From contig DKDL01000068.1 of the NCBI GenBank assembly GCA_002449335.1, forward strand, positions 1 through 13,227: a DNA stretch of 13,227 bases, given 5' to 3'. The notes under the pieces are model-generated. The model was not told the origin of the DNA and ran no database searches. It was given only the letters and a program-made list of their open reading frames with translations. Position numbers and translations under genes: made by a program. This DNA is from Succinatimonas sp. UBA6849. GTDB taxonomy: Bacteria > Pseudomonadota > Gammaproteobacteria > Enterobacterales > Succinivibrionaceae. Below are positions 1 to 6,343 of the stretch, piece after piece (the stretch's first letter is position 1; the number at the start of each line of letters is the position of its first letter).

Positions 1-59
1 AATTACTTCTTACCATTTACATAAGATCTCTATCTACAAGATTTAGCTTTGCTATTCCT

Positions 60-1994
60 TTACTCTTTCATAGCCTGTTCTAATTCATCCTGTTTCTCAA
101 TCCAAGTAACTTCACACTCATCTAAGTCATCAGCAAGTTTAGCTCTTTCAATAGAGAGTTCTTCAACCTTTTTAGGCTCTTTGGTGTAAAGCTCAGTATC
201 AGATAAGGATGTATCAATATCGGCAATGGACTTTTTAATCTTTTCCATTTGCTTTTCCAATTTCTCTATTTCAAGTTTTAAAGGTCTTAAACTTTGTCTT
301 TTTTGCGCTTCAAGTTTCTTTTGCTCTTTGGTCTTATAAGTTTGAGCTTTGGCTTTTTCTGAAGCTGAGGCTAAATTTATGGAAGAATCACTCTTTTCGT
401 TTAGCTTTTCTTTATACTCACGGTTCTTTTTATTTAAGAATTCCTGATAATCGTTAAGATCACCGTTAAATTCAGAAACCTTTCCATCATCGATAAGCCA
501 TAACTTATCTGCGATAGCCTCTAAGAGATGGCGATCATGAGATACTAAAATTAAAGCACCTTTATAGCTCGATAAAGCTAAAGACAAAGCTTCACGCATA
601 TCAAGATCGAGGTGGTTAGTAGGCTCATCTAACAGCAAAAGATTTGGCTTTTGATATGCAATAATAGCAAGGGCAAGTCGTGCCTGTTCACCACCTGACA
701 TATCCTCAACTTTTTGAGTGGCTTTGTCGCCGCTAAAAGAGAATGAACCTAAGAAGGTTCTTAAGTCTTTTTCTTTAGCATTATGGTCAATTGCTCTTAA
801 ATGATCTAAAGCACTCATCTGACCTGAGAGCTGATCTAATTCATGCTGAGCAAAGTAACCAATCTTAATGCCTTTACCTAAGGTTACGGAGCCATGCACA
901 GGCTTTAGAACCGAACATAAGGTTTTTATTAAAGTAGATTTACCTTGACCGTTGCGTCCTAAAAGACCGATTCTGTCACCAGCTATTAACATCAGATTTA
1001 CTTTCTTTAAAATGATGTCGTTTTCTGAGTAACCACAGTCAAGTTCTTTTAAGTCAGCAATGATATCTACGGTTCTTTCAGGATCTGCAAATCTAATATG
1101 GTAAGGGGATTCTTCTTGAGTAACAGCAGTAAGCTTTAATCTGTCGATAGCCTTTAACATACTTTGAGCCTGCTTTGCTTTAGATGCTTTATATCTAAAT
1201 CTCTCCACAAAGTCCTGCATGTGGGCTAAAGAAGCTTCTTCACGACGACGATTAGCTTTTTCGTTTTTAATTCTTTCTGCTCTTAATCTTTCATAGTCTG
1301 AATAGTTACCTGTATACATGACCAGGTGATTTGATTCAAAGTGCAAAATGTGAGAACAGAAAGTATCCAGAAAATCACGATCATGAGAGATACATAAAAT
1401 AGTGCCTTCAAAACTCTTTAAGTAGTTTTCAAGGAAGATAATGGTATCTAAGTCTAAATGGTTAGTAGGCTCATCTAACAGCAAGACATCTGATTTGTAG
1501 ATAAGAGCCTGAGCAAGATTAAGACGCATTCTCCAACCACCTGAGAATTCTTTTACAGCCTTTTGCATTTCGTCTTCAGCAAAGCCTAAACCATGTAAAA
1601 GGATCTTTGCTCGTGAGTCGATTGTCCAAGCACCGGCAATGCCCAGCTTATCTTCAATTAAAGCTATCTTTTCACCATTATTTTCAGCATAAGCTTTTCC
1701 TTTTTGAGCTAAGAGTTGACAAAGATCTTTATCGCCCTGTTTTACGTAATCAAGAGCTGAGATATCAAGAGATGGAGTCTGCTGTGATACTTCTGATATC
1801 TTAAAATTACGAGGAACTGACAGAGTACCCAATTCAGGCGCAATTTCACCCTTGATGGCAGCAAATAAGGTCGATTTACCACAACCGTTTCTGCCGATAA
1901 TACCCACTTTTTGACCTGGAAAGATGCTGGCAGAAGCTTTCTCTAAAAGATACTTGCTACCACGCATAATGGTTACATCAGATAATTGAATCAC
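60..1994 (-). CDS. yheS: ABC-F family ATPase, YheS-like
   Basis: A soluble protein with two ABC ATPase domains and no membrane segments. ABC-F proteins bind the ribosome E site and affect translation; the exact role of YheS is poorly defined. The sequence shows Walker A GRNGCGKST (about residues 34-42), signature FSGGWRMRL (about 150-158) and Walker B LLLDEPTNHLD (about 171-181). A linker rich in basic residues follows, then a second set (GRNGQGKST, MSGGEQARL, LLLLDEPTNHLD) and a charged C-terminal coiled coil. Similarity to E. coli YheS (637 aa) runs end to end. I chose the GTG at 1994 (644 aa) because YheS homology begins there; the longer frame to a GTG at 2030 would put its start inside a terminator hairpin. 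No clear ribosome binding site is visible for either start. Family call is firm; the start is less certain. Confidence 0.93.
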   Translation of the reverse strand: MIQLSDVTIMRGSKYLLEKASASIFPGQKVGIIGRNGCGKSTLFAAIKGEIAPELGTLSVPRNFKISEVSQQTPSLDISALDYVKQGDKDLCQLLAQKGKAYAENNGEKIALIEDKLGIAGAWTIDSRAKILLHGLGFAEDEMQKAVKEFSGGWRMRLNLAQALIYKSDVLLLDEPTNHLDLDTIIFLENYLKSFEGTILCISHDRDFLDTFCSHILHFESNHLVMYTGNYSDYERLRAERIKNEKANRRREEASLAHMQDFVERFRYKASKAKQAQSMLKAIDRLKLTAVTQEESPYHIRFADPERTVDIIADLKELDCGYSENDIILKKVNLMLIAGDRIGLLGRNGQGKSTLIKTLCSVLKPVHGSVTLGKGIKIGYFAQHELDQLSGQMSALDHLRAIDHNAKEKDLRTFLGSFSFSGDKATQKVEDMSGGEQARLALAIIAYQKPNLLLLDEPTNHLDLDMREALSLALSSYKGALILVSHDRHLLEAIADKLWLIDDGKVSEFNGDLNDYQEFLNKKNREYKEKLNEKSDSSINLASASEKAKAQTYKTKEQKKLEAQKRQSLRPLKLEIEKLEKQMEKIKKSIADIDTSLSDTELYTKEPKKVEELSIERAKLADDLDECEVTWIEKQDELEQAMKE

Positions 1995-2006
1995 TTTTTT
2001 ACACAC

Positions 2007-2035
2007 AAAAAAACAGTGACCATAGGTCACTGTTT
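2007..2035 (-). terminator. Rho-independent terminator after the lipoprotein gene
   Basis: An 11-bp perfect stem (AAACAGTGACC, 3-base loop, GGTCACTGTTT) lies at 2011-2035. On the minus strand it is followed by a run of T at 2007-2013. It starts 12 bases past the lipoprotein stop codon, so it should end the hinT-lipoprotein transcript. Its T run comes within about 13 bases of the likely yheS start codon. Confidence 0.85.
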
Positions 2036-2047
2036 AATAAATTAAAC

Positions 2048-3094
2048 TTAAAGCTGAGAGGTATTTTGAACCAGCGTGATGCCGTCTTTTGCTCTCATGT
2101 TTCTAATATTGATAACAGTCTTAGGTCCAATATGTCTAATTACAGAAACATTCAAGATAGGAACACCAGACTGTCTGCAAGCTCTTACTAATGAAGGGAT
2201 CACAGTAGATGAGCCAGAGTTTTGTGAAACATCAACACCTGCTCCTGTTACAGTTTCAATGCCTGCTGAATTTAAAGCCTGACGGATTGCACCTGATAAA
2301 TCGCCAATACAGTCAGAGGCACTGTCTGGTACTACAGTAGGAGCAATATATACAGGACCTTGCTCATTCTTTAATCTCTGAGCCTGACCTAATGCAATCT
2401 TATAGGCAATTTGAGCTGCATTGCTTGTGTTAGCAGTACCGCACTTAGAGCTTGAAGGGGCACTCTGAAGGCTTTCAAGGGTAGATTCCTCGTTAGAGTT
2501 TGCGATCTCTACGTCTTGAGAGTTATCTGTATTTGCGTTCTCTTCTTTTTCAAGCTTATTCAGATCCTGTGGAGTGTTCTCTTCAGGGACGAATGCTTGA
2601 GGACCTTTAGTTTGTGTTTCTACGTCTGCATTGGCATTTTGATCCTGGTTGAGTTTGTTAAGATCAACATTGCCTTGTACTACGTCTTTGACTGATACTG
2701 AAGCTAAAGGAGAGGAGTTCTCTTTATCTTTTAACTCATTTAGTACAGGCAGCAGTGAGCCTTCTGTCTGAGCAGTACTGCCTTCAGGTACATATGGTTT
2801 TACTACACCTGCCTGCATTTCCTGATTAAAAGCTTTTGCAACTAAATCGCTTTTTGCTTTATCTTCAGGCTTTACAGTTGCTTGAGTCTTCTTTTTATTT
2901 GTGGCTGTTTTCTTATTATTTTTGTTGCTAGCCTTTTTATGTGCCTTTACCGGTTCAGTTTTAACTGTCTGACCATCAGGACCTACAGAACTGTCAAAAT
3001 AATAAGTGTTACATGCTGTAAGAGAAAGTGCCCCTACGAACATACAGCCAAGATATAAAGATTTATTAAGAGTTTTCAAATTAAATCTTGTCAT
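2048..3094 (-). CDS. Lipoprotein with a possible LpoB-like C-terminal domain
   Basis: Predicted outer-membrane lipoprotein of 348 aa. The N-terminus has a basic start, a hydrophobic stretch and a lipobox LTAC, so Cys28 would be lipidated. A Lys/Asn/Thr-rich segment (about 50-75) and a long acidic, low-complexity spacer (about 75-215) would reach across the periplasm. The C-terminal part (about 220-348) looks folded: its pattern GPVYIAP..., a helix with AIRQALNSAG, and VPILNVSVIRHIG resembles the LpoB fold, which activates the peptidoglycan synthase PBP1B. In E. coli, hinT is followed by ycfL and lpoB, which supports the idea. I chose the ATG at 3094, which gives a normal signal peptide; a GTG at 3112 is in frame. 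The gene overlaps the end of hinT by 14 bases, implying translational coupling. The lipoprotein call is firm; LpoB identity is inference. Confidence 0.6.
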   Translation of the reverse strand: MTRFNLKTLNKSLYLGCMFVGALSLTACNTYYFDSSVGPDGQTVKTEPVKAHKKASNKNNKKTATNKKKTQATVKPEDKAKSDLVAKAFNQEMQAGVVKPYVPEGSTAQTEGSLLPVLNELKDKENSSPLASVSVKDVVQGNVDLNKLNQDQNANADVETQTKGPQAFVPEENTPQDLNKLEKEENANTDNSQDVEIANSNEESTLESLQSAPSSSKCGTANTSNAAQIAYKIALGQAQRLKNEQGPVYIAPTVVPDSASDCIGDLSGAIRQALNSAGIETVTGAGVDVSQNSGSSTVIPSLVRACRQSGVPILNVSVIRHIGPKTVINIRNMRAKDGITLVQNTSQL

Positions 3095-3443
3095 TTGGGA
3101 ATCCAAAACCACCTAAATAACCACCAGCTAAAAGGTGCATATGAATGTGAGGTACTTCCTGACATCCATTCTTACCAACGTTAACGATTAGACGGTAACC
3201 TGACTCACTTACACCTAAATCCTCTGCAATTTTTCTTGCAACGATAAAGAGGTGTCCCATCATCTTCTCATCTTCAGGTTCTACCTGTGATACTGAAGGA
3301 ATTGGCTTATTTGTTACAATTAAAATGTGATGCTCTGCTTTAGGATTGATGTCTAAAAAAGCAGTAACAAGATCATCATGATAAATAGTCTTTGATGGAA
3401 TAGTGCCGTTGATGATTTTTGTAAAAATAGTCTCTTCGCTCAT
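3081..3443 (-). CDS. hinT: HinT, HIT-family purine nucleoside phosphoramidase
   Basis: A 120-residue cytoplasmic hydrolase of adenosine and lysyl-AMP phosphoramidates, normally a homodimer. The histidine triad HIHMHLL is at residues 99-105, with His101 as the expected nucleophile. The N-terminus MSEETIFTKII and the YRLIVN and QEVPHIHMH segments match E. coli HinT (119 aa) closely. I chose the ATG at 3443: GGTGAT sits just upstream and the length fits; an in-frame ATG at 3458 would add five residues that homologues lack. It is the first gene of a two-gene unit with the lipoprotein gene, which starts inside its 3' end. Confidence 0.95.
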   Translation of the reverse strand: MSEETIFTKIINGTIPSKTIYHDDLVTAFLDINPKAEHHILIVTNKPIPSVSQVEPEDEKMMGHLFIVARKIAEDLGVSESGYRLIVNVGKNGCQEVPHIHMHLLAGGYLGGFGFPNDKI

Positions 3444-3499
3444 GATATCACCGTTCAATTATTTGAATTTTAAAAATAAATAATCCGTATATTGGTCCG

Positions 3500-3525
3500 A
3501 TTATAACATAAACTTAGGTGTTCAA
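3500..3525 (-). promoter_or_regulatory. Candidate sigma-70 promoter for hinT
   Basis: On the minus strand a perfect -10 TATAAT (3505-3500) is preceded by TGT, forming an extended -10. A TTGAAC lies 14 bases further upstream (3525-3520), short of the usual 17, so the extended -10 probably carries it. The leader to the hinT ATG would be about 50 bases. Confidence 0.55.
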
Positions 3526-3530
3526 GTTCA

Positions 3531-3554
3531 TGGATAAAACTACGATTTTATCCA
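3531..3554. repeat. 9-bp inverted repeat in the hinT divergent spacer
   Basis: TGGATAAAA (3531-3539) and TTTTATCCA (3546-3554) are perfect inverted arms around 6 bases. The repeat lies just upstream of the hinT -35 element and about 65 bp upstream of the sigma-28 promoter. It could be an operator for either direction; no protein is assigned. Confidence 0.5.
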
Positions 3555-3617
3555 AATCTAAATTGGTTCTAGAAAATCCTTCTTACTCATAATTTTTCTC
3601 ATAAACATCGGATGTAG

Positions 3618-3644
3618 TAAATGAATTTATATTAGGGCCGATAA
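3618..3644 (+). promoter_or_regulatory. Sigma-28 (FliA) flagellar promoter
   Basis: TAAA (3618-3621), 15 bases, then GCCGATAA (3637-3644): an exact match to the short form of the enterobacterial sigma-28 consensus in both elements and spacing. It lies about 43 bases before the ATG at 3687, in a spacer, and on the same strand as that gene. Confidence 0.85.
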
Positions 3645-3686
3645 ATAAGTAAGAGAAATAAATATAAAGAAACGTTGGAGGTACAT

Positions 3687-3911
3687 ATGAGTCAAGATTT
3701 CTTATATACCATTGTACCTAGAGTAGCTTTAGGTCCCGACAGCTTGGTTTTTAACCGTAGAGTAAGAGAAACTACAGCATCAAACAGACCACACAAAACT
3801 GCATCAAAAGAGCACCGTCATGAAAAGGAAGAAACACTGAAAAATGACTTTGAAAACGATTGTGCTGAAGAGAAAAAGACCTTAGGTTCATCAATCGATG
3901 ATGTGGTTTAA
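3687..3911 (+). CDS. Small protein of unknown function under a sigma-28 promoter
   Basis: I do not recognise this 74-residue protein. It has no signal peptide or membrane segment. The N-terminal third (MSQDFLYTIVPRVALGPDSL) is mildly hydrophobic. The middle is basic and rich in Arg, His and Lys (about 25-47), and the C-terminus is acidic and ends in SIDDVV. The start is set by GGAGG at 3677-3681, five bases before ATG; an upstream in-frame TTG at 3675 would overlap that site. The gene is monocistronic, bounded by a sigma-28 promoter and a strong terminator. The promoter implies expression with late flagellar and chemotaxis genes. It could be a cytoplasmic motility regulator, chaperone or adaptor; none of these is shown by the sequence. 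Confidence 0.75.
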   Translation: MSQDFLYTIVPRVALGPDSLVFNRRVRETTASNRPHKTASKEHRHEKEETLKNDFENDCAEEKKTLGSSIDDVV

Positions 3912-3922
3912 CTGTAACAGTC

Positions 3923-3948
3923 AAAAATGATAGAGAAAAATGATAGAG
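3923..3948. repeat. Perfect 13-bp tandem duplication
   Basis: AAAAATGATAGAG occurs twice back to back (3923-3935 and 3936-3948), directly before the terminator of the small sigma-28 gene. It probably arose by slippage. Confidence 0.8.
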
Positions 3949-3985
3949 AAAATGGACAGGAGTAAGTTTCTGTCCATTTTTATTT
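3949..3985 (+). terminator. Rho-independent terminator of the small sigma-28 gene
   Basis: An 11-bp stem, AAAATGGACAG (3949-3959) with CTGTCCATTTT (3970-3980), closes a 10-base loop and runs into a T-rich tail to 3985. It begins 38 bases after the stop codon at 3911. Confidence 0.85.
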
Positions 3986-4138
3986 AAGTCCAGCAAAAGA
4001 GCTAGTCAAAAGATCTAGTAACAGTCACAGAATCTCGTGTCTTAAGAGAGCTATGAGCTTTTCATTAAAAGATAGATAAACATGTCAAGCTCATATACAA
4101 CTCACTAACATCCATAGTCAAAATTAACTCATTAGCGT

Positions 4139-4624
4139 ATGATCCTATCAGACATAACGACTGAAACATCAATTACGGATAAAAGTGTCATGAAAGACTC
4201 ACTAGAATCATTTGGTAAAGCAGTAGAAGAGAGAAGACATATTGAATTACCTTTAGCTCAAGAAAGTATTCAGGCAGGCTTTCCTGCACCTAATGGGGGT
4301 TACATTGACGAAAATCTTGATGTGAATGAGTTTTTAGTAAAGTCACCATCATCGACCTATATCTATAGAGTATCAGGAGAATCTATGAAAGAAGCTGGCA
4401 TCATGAACGGCGACTATGTGCTTGTAGATTCTTCATTGGAAGTGCACGATGGAGATGTGGTTGTAGCATCAGTTGATAATGAATTTACCATTAAAGAAAT
4501 AAAGTTTGGTAAGAAAAAAATGCTGTTGCCTCGAAATAAGGAATATCCTCCTGTAGAAATTACCGATAACTCAAGAGTTGTGATCATAGGCCCAGTTATT
4601 TCAGTAATTAGAAAATACAGATAA
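4139..4624 (+). CDS. umuD: UmuD-like self-cleaving SOS protein (S24 peptidase)
   Basis: A LexA/UmuD-type protein of 161 aa with a serine-lysine dyad. E. coli UmuD is cleaved at Cys-Gly with RecA help, and UmuD' joins UmuC to form DNA polymerase V. Here the expected cleavage site is Ala46-Gly47 (IQAGFPAP), with Ser82 (VSGESM) and Lys119 (EFTIKEI) as the dyad. Homology covers nearly all of UmuD from ELPL onward. No helix-turn-helix is visible, which argues against LexA. The N-terminus is some 20 residues longer than E. coli UmuD; an ATG at 4190 (144 aa) would match the usual length, and neither start has a strong ribosome binding site. No umuC follows: the next gene is dhaM-like after 356 bases. 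No consensus LexA box is seen upstream. Confidence 0.85.
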   Translation: MILSDITTETSITDKSVMKDSLESFGKAVEERRHIELPLAQESIQAGFPAPNGGYIDENLDVNEFLVKSPSSTYIYRVSGESMKEAGIMNGDYVLVDSSLEVHDGDVVVASVDNEFTIKEIKFGKKKMLLPRNKEYPPVEITDNSRVVIIGPVISVIRKYR

Positions 4625-4654
4625 CAAATTTAACAAAAAAATCATTTTTGACAG

Positions 4655-4683
4655 TTCAAAGCACTGCACATCTGTGTTATATA
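4655..4683 (+). promoter_or_regulatory. Candidate promoter for a small transcript
   Basis: TTCAAA (4655-4660), 17 bases, TTATAT (4678-4683). An exact TTGACA at 4648-4653 is spaced too far (24 bases) from this -10. Transcription would begin near 4690 and meet a terminator about 100 bases later. Confidence 0.3.
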
Positions 4684-4725
4684 TTGTCTTAGCCACTAGT
4701 AATGTTTAGAAATGGCAAAAGGTAA

Positions 4726-4788
4726 CTACAGAAAAAGATTGTATGTAAGGTCAGCAATTGGATCTTTTTTCTGTAGCTCTCGTTTTTT
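4726..4788 (+). terminator. Rho-independent terminator, for umuD or a small RNA
   Basis: CTACAGAAAAAGAT (4726-4739) pairs with ATCTTTTTTCTGTAG (4762-4776) with one bulged T, enclosing 22 bases. A run of seven T follows at 4782-4788. It is about 100 bases past the umuD stop. Confidence 0.6.
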
Positions 4789-4980
4789 TAGTTAGAGAAG
4801 TGAACATAGTTTTAATTTCATCGTGAGAACAGATAATAAAAATCGATGATGTGAATTATGATCAAGTTTCGGTATAGAATTTTGCTTAAAATATAGACAA
4901 TTTAGTGTGTTAGATAAAATTATGCTGTTTTGCATAGTTTATATTTTGCAAAGTTTATGAAGATTGTTAAGGAGTTATAA

Positions 4981-5388
4981 ATGATTGGTATTGTGGTAGT
5001 ATCACACAGTGTAAAGGTTTCTGAAGGTATCTGCGACATGGTTGAACAGATCTCTGCTTCAGGCGATCACAAGCTGCCAATTATTGCTGCAGGTGGAAAT
5101 GCAGAAGGTAAGCTTGGTACAGATCCTAAGCGTATTTTAGAGGCAATCAAAAACGCTAACGAAGGTGATGGTGTAGTTGTAGTATGTGATTTAGGTTCTG
5201 GTGTAATCAGTTCACAGGCAGCTATCTCTATGTTAGAAGAGCCTTTAAAGAGCCGTGTAAGAATCGCTGATGCTCCTATTCTTGAGGGTGCTGTAGGTGC
5301 TGCTGTTGAGTCAGCATCTGATGCACACTCTTCATTAGAGTCTGTAGTTGCAGCAGCTGAAGCTTCACGTCAGTTACACAAGAAATAA
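4981..5388 (+). CDS. dhaM: DhaM-like phosphoryl carrier (EIIA-type domain)
   Basis: A 135-residue cytoplasmic protein matching the N-terminal domain of DhaM, the PTS-linked phosphoryl donor that recharges ADP in DhaL of PTS-dependent dihydroxyacetone kinase. The signature is IVVVSHSVKVSEGI at the N-terminus, with His9 as the expected phosphorylated residue; GTDPKRILEAI, VVCDLGSGVISSQAAI and APILEGAVGAAV follow, in the order seen in E. coli DhaM. E. coli DhaM is longer and fused to HPr and a truncated EI; this one is a single domain, as in some Gram-positive bacteria. The start is supported by AAGGAG at 4970-4975. No dhaK or dhaL is within this window, so the partners must be encoded elsewhere or the protein has another role. 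Confidence 0.85.
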   Translation: MIGIVVVSHSVKVSEGICDMVEQISASGDHKLPIIAAGGNAEGKLGTDPKRILEAIKNANEGDGVVVVCDLGSGVISSQAAISMLEEPLKSRVRIADAPILEGAVGAAVESASDAHSSLESVVAAAEASRQLHKK

Positions 5389-5402
5389 TTCAATTCTATT
5401 AA

Positions 5403-5434
5403 AAGGCACGGCTATGAAGATGTAGTCGTGCTTT
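5403..5434 (+). terminator. Hairpin after dhaM, probable terminator
   Basis: AAGGCACGGCTA (5403-5414) pairs with TAGTCGTGCTTT (5423-5434) through 12 bp including two G-T pairs, with an 8-base loop. It starts 15 bases past the stop. The T tract is weak (three T inside the stem end), so termination strength is uncertain. Confidence 0.45.
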
Positions 5435-5596
5435 GCAGTCCTTGCCTTGTATCAAAGGTAGTGTTCTTAATTCTTTTTCTTAAAACAAAAGAGATGACTT
5501 TCGTGTATCATACGGAGAGTTGTTTTTGTTTATCACGTTGTTGTTAAGCAGACAAATCTTACTTATCTCATTTTAGTCTGACACAGGATGTTTATT

Positions 5597-6343
5597 ATGA
5601 ATAAAAAAGTCTTGTCATTAGTGTTATCTGCAACCTTGTCGTCATTTAGCTTGTCATTTAGCCAAAGTTCATTTGCAGATGATTGCGCCTCAGATGGTTT
5701 GATTGAAGTTAATGGTCATGCTTCAGTTGAGGCAATGCCAGATCAGGCGGTTTTAAGTTATAGCGCTAAAAATGTAGATAAAAACGCCAAAAGTGCACGT
5801 AAAAATACCGAAAAGCAGGTTACAGCTCTTTATGAAGGTGCTCTAAAGTCAGGGCTTAAAAAAGAAGATATTGTCTCATCATCAATTTCTTTATATCCAA
5901 AATACAACTATACCAATGAAGGTAAGAGAGAATTTGAAGGTTATGTAGCAACCCGTGATATCACCTTTAAAGTAACTGATTTCTCTTTAATCGATAAAAT
6001 TACTACTGCTGCAGTTGATGCCGGAATTACACAAATCAACGGCTTTGATTACACAATTAAAGACACTAAAACTTTAGAAGATAAAGCTAATCAAGAAGCT
6101 ATCAAGGATGCTCAAAACAAAGCTTTGGTATTAGCTAAAGGCTTTGGTGTAAAAATCAAAAAAGCCTGTTCTTTGAAATTTACTAACGGTAATAACGTAA
6201 TGCCATATAGAGTTCAAACAAGAATGGCAAAAGTAGCAACTCTTGCAGCAACCAACGAAGATAGTGACAACAATACAGAGTACTCTCCAGAAAAGATTAC
6301 TGTCACCTCCGATGTATATGCGAGCTTTGCCATTAAGGATTAG
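5597..6343 (+). CDS. yggE: Periplasmic SIMPL-domain (DUF541) protein, YggE-like
   Basis: A 248-residue secreted protein of the SIMPL family (YggE, BP26). YggE has been linked to tolerance of oxidative stress, though its mechanism is unknown, and BP26 forms channel-like oligomers. The N-terminus is a clear Sec signal peptide with likely cleavage after SSFA, giving a mature start near DDCASDG. The domain then runs from GLIEVNGHASVEAMPDQAVLSY to the C-terminus, with the family's alternating strands, YVATRDITFKV and a helix ANQEAIKDAQNKALVLAKGFGV. I chose the ATG at 5597, with AGGA eight bases upstream; an ATG at 5588 overlaps that site. The length matches E. coli YggE (246 aa). The downstream helicase frame begins on the last base of the stop codon, suggesting co-transcription. 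Confidence 0.88.
   Translation: MNKKVLSLVLSATLSSFSLSFSQSSFADDCASDGLIEVNGHASVEAMPDQAVLSYSAKNVDKNAKSARKNTEKQVTALYEGALKSGLKKEDIVSSSISLYPKYNYTNEGKREFEGYVATRDITFKVTDFSLIDKITTAAVDAGITQINGFDYTIKDTKTLEDKANQEAIKDAQNKALVLAKGFGVKIKKACSLKFTNGNNVMPYRVQTRMAKVATLAATNEDSDNNTEYSPEKITVTSDVYASFAIKD

Larger units (their letters stand above)
4625..4980. other. Intergenic region between umuD and dhaM
   Basis: No coding frame worth calling in these 356 bases. The left half has a promoter-like pair and a strong hairpin with a T run, described separately. The right half (4789-4980) is AT-rich and should hold the dhaM promoter. An inverted repeat TATGC-N6-GCATA lies at 4921-4936, 45 bases before the dhaM start, and could be an operator. 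Confidence 0.5.

Noticed and set aside
1..59. Terminator downstream of yheS
   Set aside because: No hairpin with a T run is visible in the 59 bases before the window edge.
1893..1900. GCCGATAA on the plus strand inside yheS
   Set aside because: No -35 element at the right distance and no plus-strand gene follows.
4015..4030. Possible LexA box upstream of umuD (CTAG-N8-ACAG)
   Set aside because: One half matches CTGT-N8-ACAG but the other has two mismatches, and it lies more than 100 bases before the start.
4850..4866. CRP-like site upstream of dhaM (TGTGA near ATCA)
   Set aside because: The second half-site is out of register by one base and incomplete.
4871..4886. Sigma-54 promoter for dhaM (GG-N11-GC in a T-rich context)
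   Set aside because: Spacing is one base too long and the -24 box lacks CAC.
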